Virus record (IMG/VR): IMGVR_UViG_3300047491_000839
Span: 1-20,816 of that record
Strand: one strand, 5' to 3'
Origin: a virus
Length of the DNA stretch: 20,816 nt
Each line of letters begins with the position of its first letter. Within the stretch, counting starts at the first letter, position 1. The notes beneath the pieces are model-generated. The model did not search any database. It was not told where the DNA came from and worked only from the letters and a program-made list of their open reading frames with translations. Made by a program: the position numbers and the translations under genes. Below, in pieces: positions 1 through 7,763 of the stretch.

Positions 1-1
1 A

Positions 2-361
2 GATATTATTAAATGGATATCATCTTTACCAGAAAACATTAAAAAAGCAGTACAAGCTTGTTTGAATAACTTTACAAAATCCGTAAATCAGGTTGTTAGC
101 AACATCAATGCTCTACCAAACCAGGTCGAATCCTCGGTCAAATCTCAATATTCTTCATTTTCAAACAGTTTAACACAATCTCTAAATACAGTAAAATCTC
201 AAATAACAACAAACAACAAAACTCAAAATTCTACACTCACAAACGTTTTGAGTGGTGATACGAGCACAAAAACTTTGGCAGATTTAACCGAAATGTTGAA
301 ACCACCTTCAAAAGAAGAATTGTTAAAATCTGCTACGAAAACAAACTTCCAAAGACCATAA
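2..361 (+). CDS. 3' end of an unknown phage gene, truncated by the window edge
   Basis: The frame is open from base 2 to a TAA at 359-361, giving at least 119 residues. The TTG at 62 could be taken as a start, but the frame continues upstream without a stop (DIIKWISSLPENIKKAVQ...) and no ribosome binding site precedes the TTG, so I read this as the C-terminal part of a longer protein. The visible part is polar and rich in Ser, Asn, Thr and Gln, with few aromatic residues, and looks largely helical (NQVESSVKSQYSSFSNSL). It ends in a Lys/Pro-containing tail (LKPPSKEELLKSATKTNFQRP without its last residues). The next gene starts 3 bp after its stop, so the two are probably co-translated. By position it may be a baseplate or tail-tube component, but I do not recognise the family. 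Confidence 0.6.
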   Translation, partial: DIIKWISSLPENIKKAVQACLNNFTKSVNQVVSNINALPNQVESSVKSQYSSFSNSLTQSLNTVKSQITTNNKTQNSTLTNVLSGDTSTKTLADLTEMLKPPSKEELLKSATKTNFQRP

Positions 362-364
362 ATT

Positions 365-1195
365 ATGACAACAGTATATGAAAGATTGGGATTAGATTTA
401 GACACAGCACTTTTTGGTGCTGCTGCAAATCTATCTTCCGAAGCTGCAAATTCTTTGATTTTTATTGCGGACAATACGCCTCCGATACCACAATGGCAAA
501 AAGATGCCATAACAAATGCAGGTGAAACCCCAATTGTACGCACCGACTATTTTCAAAATCCAATGGCCAATAGTTTGGCTAACATTTCGGCCAGCGCACT
601 TTCCATTTATAATACAGCCGAATTGTTAGGAGATACCAGTACATCATATATTGCTTCTGGATTAATGGTAAATGCAAATACTTTCACACAACACACAAAT
701 AACATTTCTGGTGTTTCTATAGTAACAGATGCAAATGTTCCTTCTTATGACTTAGCATCGGCTGTCGGACAGCAGATTATGATGATTTTAGCCAAGGTCG
801 ATGGAAATACATCCGTTAAAAATACGGCACCTATACTTGGTAGTTTCACAAGTTTGTTTATTTCTGACGACATACAAGCAAATGCTAATGCACTATACTT
901 TTTTGCGACTGAATATTCTGGTAGTGTAACGGGAGGAGGAGAAAGTGGTCCCGCATACATCAGTACATTGGATCCTTCTGAATTATCGAATATAAGAAAT
1001 TACATGGCAAATACCTCTTCATCCATGAATACTAGAGAAACATTTGACAAAGATTATTATGTAAATGTTAGACAAATAATCCAGGACTACTCTTTTATGC
1101 AACAATTTAATACCATGGGTGGTACAAACACGTATTTGACAACGAATATCATTGGAACACCAGAATTGGCCAACAATCTTACATCGAATTCCTAA
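365..1195 (+). CDS. unknown phage protein, probably virion structural (276 aa)
   Basis: ATG at 365, 3 bp after the previous stop; TAA at 1193-1195. The protein is rich in Ala, Asn, Ser and Thr, lacks a signal peptide or clear membrane segment, and contains no catalytic motif that I recognise. A flexible Gly-rich stretch (VTGGGESGP) lies near residues 190-198. The C-terminal 50 residues (DYYVNVRQIIQDYSFMQQF, then GTNTYLTTNIIGTPELANNL) look like a compact helical end. Its position just upstream of gp25 and gp6 suggests a baseplate or tail protein made late in infection. No family name can be supported from sequence alone. The stop is followed by the longest early gap in the window, so it may end a transcription or translation sub-unit. 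Confidence 0.75.
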   Translation: MTTVYERLGLDLDTALFGAAANLSSEAANSLIFIADNTPPIPQWQKDAITNAGETPIVRTDYFQNPMANSLANISASALSIYNTAELLGDTSTSYIASGLMVNANTFTQHTNNISGVSIVTDANVPSYDLASAVGQQIMMILAKVDGNTSVKNTAPILGSFTSLFISDDIQANANALYFFATEYSGSVTGGGESGPAYISTLDPSELSNIRNYMANTSSSMNTRETFDKDYYVNVRQIIQDYSFMQQFNTMGGTNTYLTTNIIGTPELANNLTSNS

Positions 1196-1285
1196 AATTT
1201 CGAATTTTTCGATTCCGGCCCTAGATTTTTTGCCGCGAGTTTTGAGATTCTGAAAAAGCGTTTTACTCCTAGACATAAATAAAAG
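1196..1285. other. 90-bp intergenic gap before the gp25 gene
   Basis: No gene fits here. The stretch is AT-rich at its ends and holds a locally GC-richer core (CCGGCCC at 1216-1222 and GCCGCG near 1232). Short direct repeats of TCGAATT/TCGATT occur around 1184-1215, the first of them inside the end of the upstream gene. I see no convincing stem plus T-run terminator. The 3' end has CTCCT at 1266-1270 followed by an ATAAATA element. Nearly every other gene joint in the window is under 15 bp, so this spacing suggests regulatory content. Confidence 0.6.
1274..1281 (+). promoter_or_regulatory. possible T4-type late promoter element CATAAATA
   Basis: The octamer CATAAATA differs at one base from the T4 late promoter consensus TATAAATA and lies in the only sizeable gap ahead of the baseplate block. 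Against it, the element is only 4 bp from the gp25 ATG, so a transcript begun from it would be essentially leaderless. It could instead be a plain AT-rich leader, and TAAATAA-type sequence is common by chance in this base composition. Confidence 0.22.
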
Positions 1286-1678
1286 ATGGCAACCTTAACT
1301 AAAGTTTACTCCGACATAGATTTTACCTTCACTAAAAAACCAGTGACGGCTGATGTCGCTTTAAGTTATGATCAACAAGCTGTTTCTCGTTCTATTCGTA
1401 ATCTTTTGTTGACTAATTTTTATGAAAGACCTTTTAATCCTAGACTCGGATCAAATATTGGAGCTTTACTTTTCGAACCAATTTCATCCGCAACATCAGC
1501 CTATCTAGAAAAAGAAATTGAAAACACCATTAAAAATTACGAACCAAGAGCTAGACTAAAAAGTATTGTGGTAACGCCAGACGAATATAATAATGCATAC
1601 AACGTATCTTTGACGTTTTATTTGGAAAATGCAGCAACGCCGACAACAGTAACAATTTTTTTAGAGAGAAATAGATAA
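1286..1678 (+). CDS. 25: T4 gp25-like baseplate wedge subunit
   Basis: The 130-residue protein matches the gp25/IraD-like fold family (T4 gp25, P2 gpW): small size plus the conserved core around residues 38-67. There SIRNLLLTNFYERPFNP leads into LGSNIGALLFEP, the family's hallmark N-L-L-x-T-N-x-x-x-R-P-F-x-P pattern. gp25 sits at the inner edge of the baseplate wedge, binds gp6 and gp53, and is part of the machinery linking the baseplate to the sheath. The next gene is gp6, starting 1 bp after the TAA. The same small-gp25 then large-J/gp6 order is found in P2-like phages (W then J), which supports both calls. The start has only a weak upstream purine stretch (AAAAG). Confidence 0.92.
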   Translation: MATLTKVYSDIDFTFTKKPVTADVALSYDQQAVSRSIRNLLLTNFYERPFNPRLGSNIGALLFEPISSATSAYLEKEIENTIKNYEPRARLKSIVVTPDEYNNAYNVSLTFYLENAATPTTVTIFLERNR

Positions 1679-1679
1679 A

Positions 1680-3761
1680 ATGGCCGGTGCAAATTCAAAT
1701 ATCCAAATGACTGATTTGGATTTTAACACAATCAAAAACAACCTGAAGACTTATCTAAAATCTCAGGATGTATTGAAAGATTATAACTTTGAAGGTTCTG
1801 CTCTTTCCACTTTATTGGATGTTTTGGCGTACAACACGCAATATAATGCATTCTATTTAAATCAAGTTGCAAATGAAATGTTTTTAGATACTGCATTGCA
1901 ACGCGATTCGGTTGTTTCACAAGCAAAACTATTAAACTACGTACCACAATCCGCAAGAGCACCACAAGCCACCATTAATTTGACGGTGCACCAAGTTTCT
2001 GACACCTCCCTTACAATACCAAAGTTTACATCGTTTCTGTCAGAAGCAATCGATGGTGTGAATTACAATTTCGTTACTGTCGATTCAACCACAGTCGGTG
2101 TCGTGGCAAATACAGCGACCTTTACTAATTTGGAAATCAAACAAGGTCAACCTGCAACTATTTCTTTTCCGGTTGATTCGATTCAAAATCCAAAATATCT
2201 TTTCGAACTGCCGCAACCAAACGTAGATACTAGCACAATCAAAGTTGTTGTACAAGAATCATCGTCGAACGGCAGTACTACAACTTATACTCAGGCATCC
2301 AATTATCTGACATTAGATAGTAGTTCTACTGTTTATTTCTTGCAAGAAGGTATCGGTGGCCTGTTCCAGATTTATTTTGGTGATGATGTTTTGGGTAAAA
2401 AACTAAAAGATGGTAACATTGTTATCGTTTCTTATGTTGTTACACAAGGAACTGCGGCCGCAGGAGCCAATAACTTTGTGTTGATGAATACTATTTCTGG
2501 TTATTCCAACACATCAGTCTCATCTACGATTGCAGCAACACAAGGTTCGGAAAAAGAATCTATTGAATCTATCAAATTCCAGGCACCAAAATCTTACTCG
2601 GCTCAAGGTCGTGCGGTTACCAAAGAAGATTATATCACCGCAATACAGCAAAATAAAGAGGGATATCCTATTGATGCAGTAAGTGTTTGGGGTGGAGAAC
2701 AGAATGATCCTCCAGTTTATGGCCAAGTGTTCATTGCTGTTAAACCAACTGGTGGTTATTTGTTAACCGACACACAGAAACAAAGATTGATTGAAGATGT
2801 TATCAAGCCAATCTCTGTTGTTACTGTCCAACCAACGATTGTTGATCCAGATTACACTTACTTGAAACTTACATCTAACGTGTTGTATGACACCAAAAAG
2901 ACTGTACGCACAGCACAACAGTTACAATCTGCGGTGAAAACTACAATCAGTAACTTCACATCAACGAATTTAAATTCATTCAATTCCACGTTTGATAGTT
3001 CGGACTTGAATTACTCTATTCGCACGACAGATTTATCGATAGTGGCCAATGAAACCACCGTGCAAGTACAGAAAAAAATCATGCCGAATTTCACAACACC
3101 CACAACATATAAGTTGTATTTTGGTACTGAGTTGAAAAAAGGAATGTTCCAAAGTGGCATTTCAAGTTACCCGGCTTTACAATTTAGAAATCCTCTGAAT
3201 GCAGCATTAACAATAGACGGCATTTACATCGAAGAGCTTCCTGTATCGACAGGCGGCATACAATCCATAATGTTGACCAATCCAGGATTTGGTTATCAAA
3301 TTGCACCAACAGTAAAAATATTGGGAGACGGAACAGGCGCAACTGCTGAAGCTGTTTTAAACACTGACGGAAGTATACAAGAAATTAAAGTAACAAATAA
3401 GGGCAGTAGTTATACGAGTGCGCTTGTAACCATTACACCAGCAGACAATGATACTACTGGCCAATTGGGTGCAGCTGTCGCAAGTCTAGAAGGACAATAC
3501 GGAACACTTAGATTATACTATAATGATAACAACAATGTCAAGACCATTTTTAATAATAATATCGGCACAGTAGACTACACCAACGGAATTATTACACTGA
3601 ATGATTTTGGACCTTTGGGTGTTAATGATCCATTAGGACAATTAACAATCACGGCAAATCCTGTATCTACTATTATATCTTCCTCATACAATAGAGTTGT
3701 TACTGTAGATGAATATGATTCGGCTGCTGTCACGGTTAATGTTACTGCCAAAACGTCATGA
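1680..3761 (+). CDS. 6: T4 gp6-like baseplate wedge protein (baseplate J family)
   Basis: 693 residues, close to T4 gp6 (660). The N-terminal part has the typical gp6 segment at about residues 40-85 (LSTLLDVLAYNTQYNAFYLN, then ANEMFLDTALQRDS and KLLNYVP). The middle carries the baseplate-J hallmark near residues 304-335 (GRAVTKEDYITAIQ...). gp6 dimers form the ring of the inner baseplate that contracts or expands during tail sheath triggering. At residues 524-587 there is a GxGY beta module (NPGFGYQIAPTVKILGDGTG...) not expected in T4 gp6, repeated in other proteins of this window. The start follows the gp25 stop by 1 bp. The stop overlaps the next start as ATGA (3758-3761), which implies coupled translation. 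Confidence 0.9.
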   Translation: MAGANSNIQMTDLDFNTIKNNLKTYLKSQDVLKDYNFEGSALSTLLDVLAYNTQYNAFYLNQVANEMFLDTALQRDSVVSQAKLLNYVPQSARAPQATINLTVHQVSDTSLTIPKFTSFLSEAIDGVNYNFVTVDSTTVGVVANTATFTNLEIKQGQPATISFPVDSIQNPKYLFELPQPNVDTSTIKVVVQESSSNGSTTTYTQASNYLTLDSSSTVYFLQEGIGGLFQIYFGDDVLGKKLKDGNIVIVSYVVTQGTAAAGANNFVLMNTISGYSNTSVSSTIAATQGSEKESIESIKFQAPKSYSAQGRAVTKEDYITAIQQNKEGYPIDAVSVWGGEQNDPPVYGQVFIAVKPTGGYLLTDTQKQRLIEDVIKPISVVTVQPTIVDPDYTYLKLTSNVLYDTKKTVRTAQQLQSAVKTTISNFTSTNLNSFNSTFDSSDLNYSIRTTDLSIVANETTVQVQKKIMPNFTTPTTYKLYFGTELKKGMFQSGISSYPALQFRNPLNAALTIDGIYIEELPVSTGGIQSIMLTNPGFGYQIAPTVKILGDGTGATAEAVLNTDGSIQEIKVTNKGSSYTSALVTITPADNDTTGQLGAAVASLEGQYGTLRLYYNDNNNVKTIFNNNIGTVDYTNGIITLNDFGPLGVNDPLGQLTITANPVSTIISSSYNRVVTVDEYDSAAVTVNVTAKTS

Positions 3762-5464
3762 TATCAAGTAGTCAAAAGACATCACTCTTAGTACCATCAC
3801 AACTTCCTGAATTTATTCGGGACAATCCTGACTATTCCAATTTCGTTTTATTTCTAAAGGCATACTACGAATGGATGGAACAGAACGGTCAAGTTACAGA
3901 TAGAGCTAAGAATTTATTAAACTATAAAGATGTTGATCAAACTACGAATGAATTCATTGATTATTTTACAAATGATTTTCTGCCGTACTTTCCAAAAGAT
4001 ATACTGATAGACGAATCTAAGGCCGTAAAATTAGCCCGTCAACTATATCAAACCAAAGGCACACCCGGTTCATACGAATTTTTATTTAAAGTTTTATACA
4101 ACTCAGACTTCGATATCTTTTATACCAAAGATGCCGTATTGAGAGCATCAGATGGTATTTGGTACATATCAAAAAGTTTAAAATTAAATTCAACCAACAA
4201 ACAATTCTTAAATACCAAAAATTTAAGAATCTTTGGTGAGACGACCAAATCAATCGCTACAATTGAAAATGCGGTCGTTGCGAAAAACAAAATAGAAATT
4301 TTTATATCTAACATCGAACGTCTGTTTCAATCTGGTGAATTCGTTCGTGTTGTAGATAATAAAAACCAAGACGTACTTTTTAATGGTCAAGTACTACGTG
4401 CCAAGATTGTTGGACAAATCAGTCAGATCAATGTTAAGCCAACTAATCGAGGTTTGTCCTATGCTGTTGGTGATCCTGTTATTGTGTATGGTGGATTATC
4501 TTCAAACACAGGAATAGGAGCTATCGCTGAGGTTGGTGAAGTAACTACAGGTTCAGTAAGAAAAGTTACAGTTCTGACAGGCGGTCAAGGTTACTCTTCA
4601 TCGAATAACATACCAGCAAATACACAGTTCGAATTTACCGTATTTGATCCTGATGCGAAAAAACCGATCGCGATTGTAGGTTCTTTGGATCCAAATGCTG
4701 CAAATTCCAGAACAGTAAGCTTACTTTCTTCTGATACGATAGGGCTTAAAAAAGATATTCCTATTGGAAATACATACTACTATTTTGCTGCAAATTTAAA
4801 TGCAAATATATCTTGTACACTTGCTAATGCATTATCATTCACATCGTTCACAACCTACCCATTAAATTCTGTTGTTGTTACAAATGGAGGTGGCGGTATC
4901 ACTACGATGCCGACACTAGAAGCTCGTTCACTTTATCCAACCGACACTTTGGGTGGTTCAAATCTAAAGAATTTAGGTATTCTTGGAAAAATTAAAGTTA
5001 TAAATGGTGGCCGAGGATATGTCGCAAACGATACGATTGTGTTTACTGGAGGTTCTGGATACGGTGCGGCCGCCAGAGTTAGTTCCGTAAATGCTTCAGG
5101 TGGTATTATAAATGTATCATTCTATGCGGCAAATACTAACTTTCCAATCGGTGGAATGGGTTATAGACCAGAATGGATGCCTGGTGTTTCTGTAAATTCT
5201 GCAAACGCAAATGCAACTGGCGCCATCTTGGCCACTACAGGAATACTTGGTGACGGCGCAACATTTGACATGGTATTGGATCGCGCAGGATCAATTACAA
5301 AAATCAATATCGTCGATGGTGGTGAGGACTATATCGCAACACCAAATGTTTCGATTCGCATTCAGGATATATTGGTAACTAATGTATCGATCTCATCTCT
5401 ACCACAAAAAGATGACCTTGTATACCAAGGAAACACCATCAACACTTCAATCTATAGAGCCTAG
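3758..5464 (+). CDS. large baseplate/structural protein in gp7 position, N-terminal part up to an in-frame TAG
   Basis: ATG overlaps the gp6 stop (ATGA). The 568 residues up to TAG (5462-5464) begin with a conserved-looking helical domain (LPEFIRDNPDYSNFVLFLKA, then YYEWMEQNG and FIDYFTNDFLPYFP, about residues 16-85, and GTPGSYEFLFKVLYNSDFDI near 104-123). I recall this type from large structural proteins of marine T4-like phages. From about residue 216 onward come several GGxGY beta modules (GGQGYSS, GGRGYVA, GGEDYIA). The gene lies between gp6 and gp8, as T4 gene 7 does, and reading through the TAG gives 948 codons, near T4 gp7 (1032). I do not claim sequence homology to gp7. The conventional product stops mid-domain at SIYRA, so this alone is probably incomplete. 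Confidence 0.8.
   Translation: MISSSQKTSLLVPSQLPEFIRDNPDYSNFVLFLKAYYEWMEQNGQVTDRAKNLLNYKDVDQTTNEFIDYFTNDFLPYFPKDILIDESKAVKLARQLYQTKGTPGSYEFLFKVLYNSDFDIFYTKDAVLRASDGIWYISKSLKLNSTNKQFLNTKNLRIFGETTKSIATIENAVVAKNKIEIFISNIERLFQSGEFVRVVDNKNQDVLFNGQVLRAKIVGQISQINVKPTNRGLSYAVGDPVIVYGGLSSNTGIGAIAEVGEVTTGSVRKVTVLTGGQGYSSSNNIPANTQFEFTVFDPDAKKPIAIVGSLDPNAANSRTVSLLSSDTIGLKKDIPIGNTYYYFAANLNANISCTLANALSFTSFTTYPLNSVVVTNGGGGITTMPTLEARSLYPTDTLGGSNLKNLGILGKIKVINGGRGYVANDTIVFTGGSGYGAAARVSSVNASGGIINVSFYAANTNFPIGGMGYRPEWMPGVSVNSANANATGAILATTGILGDGATFDMVLDRAGSITKINIVDGGEDYIATPNVSIRIQDILVTNVSISSLPQKDDLVYQGNTINTSIYRA
5462..5464 (+). other. single in-frame amber codon (TAG) inside the gp7-position protein
   Basis: The frame that starts at 3758 meets TAG at 5462 and then stays open in the same frame (TDSVELLVQDADPTKSLYKF...) to TAA at 6602-6604. 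All 11 other stop codons visible here are TAA (9) or TGA (2), counting the TAA that ends this frame. There is no good ribosome binding site or ATG for an independent downstream start. Possible explanations are a nonsense variant, a sequencing error, suppressor-tRNA readthrough, or a regulated extension. Confidence 0.85.
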
Positions 5465-5479
5465 ACCGACTCGGTTGAA

Positions 5480-6604
5480 TTGTTGGTTCAAGATGCCGAT
5501 CCAACCAAATCTTTGTATAAATTCCGTGTATACAACTACAACGCAAAACCAAATCCAAATTATGAAATAAAAATTTTGGATAAGAATATCAATTTTGTTA
5601 TGGCGAATACGGCATGGAAACCATCAGGTTATACCAAATCGGTATATGACAAGACTGGCGTGAGAAAATATGGTGATGGTACCGCAAAGGCTACCGCATC
5701 ATTCTTGAATGGTCTGGTCTTAGGTCAAGGACAATACTTGAATTCTCAAGGAAGATTGTCGTCTTTCTCGAAATTGGAAAGTGAAGATTATAATAACTAC
5801 ACCTATCAAATCACTGTACAAAAAGAAATAGAAAAGTACAGAGATGTATTATTAAATCTGTTGCATCCAACCGGCATGAAAGTTATTGGTCGTTACGGCA
5901 ACTTGGATGAAAAACAATACGACTATCATGCATTAACAGCCCTAAAAACTGGAAGAAATTTATATTCATATACTGGTACAGCAGCATCAGCTGTTCAGGT
6001 ATACGCAGATTGGACAAATAAGAGCAACAACATTCTGAAGTTTACCAATTTGAGTGGTGCGAATGTTGCAAATATTATTTTTGCAAATACTATCATTTCA
6101 TTGAACACATTAACTGGTCCAGATATTCTTGGCGATGTTGTGTCGATTGATGCATCAAATAATCAAGTCACCATCACGAATAATGTATGGTTGACATTTA
6201 TGAACGTTGCCTATATCAGTGCAAATGCCGGTTCAAATGTCATAAATATTAAAACTGTTACGAACACCTATGATATGGTGAACAATGGTAATTATAGCAA
6301 CACTGCATATCCTATGATGGATGTTGTGTTTGCTGGTGATAATATTAAGATAGGCAGTGTATATAAGACAGTAGATTATGTTGATATTGCACACAACAAG
6401 ATTTATGTCGCAAACAATTTTGCAGCAAACATATCAAACTCACTCATGTCGGTCAATCGCGTACTCACAGCGGGTGGCCAACTATCCAGACAAGATGAAA
6501 TTATAATTTATGGACCTGTAGGTATACAATATGTACCTCAACTGACAACAGAAGCGGGAGACCTATTGACAACCGAAGACGGAAGAATTCTAATATTGGG
6601 GTAA
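5480..6604 (+). CDS. C-terminal part of the gp7-position structural protein, after the in-frame TAG
   Basis: Same reading frame as the upstream 3758-5464 gene. Coding sense begins directly after the TAG (5465), and 5480 is only the first TTG in frame. No Shine-Dalgarno-like sequence precedes that TTG, so independent initiation is unlikely. The segment holds YNYNAKPNPNYEIKI, then GYTKSVYDKTGVRKYGDGTA, a helical YQITVQKEIEKYRDVLLNLL followed by HPTGMKVIGRYG (about residues 112-146 of this part), and a beta-rich C-terminus ending TTEAGDLLTTEDGRILILG. The LLHPTGMKVIG segment resembles the late part of large structural proteins in related phages, which I recall as continuous with the upstream domain. 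The next gene begins 3 bp after the TAA. I read it as one protein with the upstream part. Confidence 0.7.
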   Translation: MLVQDADPTKSLYKFRVYNYNAKPNPNYEIKILDKNINFVMANTAWKPSGYTKSVYDKTGVRKYGDGTAKATASFLNGLVLGQGQYLNSQGRLSSFSKLESEDYNNYTYQITVQKEIEKYRDVLLNLLHPTGMKVIGRYGNLDEKQYDYHALTALKTGRNLYSYTGTAASAVQVYADWTNKSNNILKFTNLSGANVANIIFANTIISLNTLTGPDILGDVVSIDASNNQVTITNNVWLTFMNVAYISANAGSNVINIKTVTNTYDMVNNGNYSNTAYPMMDVVFAGDNIKIGSVYKTVDYVDIAHNKIYVANNFAANISNSLMSVNRVLTAGGQLSRQDEIIIYGPVGIQYVPQLTTEAGDLLTTEDGRILILG

Positions 6605-6607
6605 AAA

Positions 6608-7753
6608 ATGTCCACAGTAAAAATTTCTGAATTACCAGCAATTACACACCTGAATAGTAATACAGCCAATACACTTATTGTTGGTGTGGATATTCCTACG
6701 GGTGTAACGGGTAAAATTAGTGCAACTGTAATAGCAGAAAGTTTGTATTCAAACAATGCACTGAATGTGGGCAACAACGATATTGTTTTCCCTGGTGTTG
6801 TTGGCCAATTTGTCAGCAACAATGAGAACTATTTACAAGTTAATCTACAGAATTTAAATGGCAATGGTTCATCAGACTATGTTGCAACCGCTGATGTTGG
6901 AACTGACAGTGTTTATTATATCGATTTAGGTTTTTCTGGTTCGGATTACGACAATCTTTCTCCAAACAATTCTCTCGGAACATCACTCTATCCTTTAGAC
7001 GAATATGTATATGTACAAGGAAATACTGGACATCCAGGTGGAAACCTTGTGATTGGTACCACAGTAACAGGTACACAAATTAAATTTATTGTTGGTGGTG
7101 TAGATTCTCAGAACGTTGTTGCGACAGTCAATACTACAGGACTTTATTCTGCAACCATTTCTAATTCATCCACTTATGCCAATGGTGCATTTAGACAAGC
7201 CAATTCATCATATAATTCACAGAATACGACCGGAACATATGCGAATTCGGCATACACACAAGCAAACAGTTCTTTCTCTAAAGCTAATGCTTCGTTTGGT
7301 GTTGCAAATACTGCCCTTCAAAACACAACAGTAGTTGTTGTAAATGGATTGAACGCAACGAATTCTGTTATTGGAAACACATCGATCAATAACGGCGTAT
7401 CAATTAGTGGTGGTGGATTGTTTCAATATACTTCCGCAAACAATTCAACCGTTACACAAGCGACAAGTAAATCTACCGGGGTGACATGCAATGGTAGAAC
7501 AGGTCAAATTACCACAAATAATGCTGCTTTAGCTGGTGGTAGATCGGTTACGTTTACTGTTACTAATAATCAAATCGTTTCAAACAAAGATGTGGTCATA
7601 GTAAATATTGCATCCGGTGCGACTATCGATACATATCAGGTTGGAGCAACCGCAGTGACACCGGGTTCATTTAATATTACAGTGTCAAACGTGAGTTCAA
7701 CATCCCAATCAGATGCTCTCGTAATTAATTTTGCAATCATCCGTGTTCAATAA
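6608..7753 (+). CDS. fibre-like virion protein with N-terminal KISELPA motif
   Basis: 381 residues, starting 3 bp after the previous stop, with GGGG at 6598-6601 as a possible ribosome binding site. The N-terminus (MSTVKISELPAITHL) is of the K-I-S-E/Q-L-P-A type seen at the head of many phage fibre or minor tail proteins and probably anchors it to the baseplate. A heptad-like Ala/Asn repeat follows near residues 191-238 (GAFRQANSSYN, SAYTQANSSFSKANASF), consistent with a trimeric stalk. The last about 100 residues (TQATSKSTGVTCNGRTGQIT ... VVIVNIASGATIDTYQVGA ... VINFAIIRVQ) match a beta domain that I recall at the C-terminus of assorted phage tail proteins. It sits between the gp7-position gene and gp8, so it may be a short fibre on the wedge. 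The exact role is unknown. Confidence 0.72.
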   Translation: MSTVKISELPAITHLNSNTANTLIVGVDIPTGVTGKISATVIAESLYSNNALNVGNNDIVFPGVVGQFVSNNENYLQVNLQNLNGNGSSDYVATADVGTDSVYYIDLGFSGSDYDNLSPNNSLGTSLYPLDEYVYVQGNTGHPGGNLVIGTTVTGTQIKFIVGGVDSQNVVATVNTTGLYSATISNSSTYANGAFRQANSSYNSQNTTGTYANSAYTQANSSFSKANASFGVANTALQNTTVVVVNGLNATNSVIGNTSINNGVSISGGGLFQYTSANNSTVTQATSKSTGVTCNGRTGQITTNNAALAGGRSVTFTVTNNQIVSNKDVVIVNIASGATIDTYQVGATAVTPGSFNITVSNVSSTSQSDALVINFAIIRVQ

Positions 7754-7763
7754 TAAATAAATC

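Noticed and set aside
1196-1285. Rho-independent terminator in the early gap
   Set aside because: The TTTTTT run near 1226-1231 is not preceded by a convincing stem. The GC-rich words do not pair into a stable hairpin that I can see.
3758-6604. Genome-wide reassignment of TAG to an amino acid
   Set aside because: Only one in-frame TAG was found across about 19 kb of coding sequence. A reassigned codon would be expected many times in genes this long. A local cause fits better.
7753-7760. AATAAATA as a late promoter ahead of gp8
   Set aside because: It is an AT-rich 10-bp joint overlapping the previous stop codon. Two mismatches or chance matches to TATAAATA are expected in this composition, and it would give no leader.
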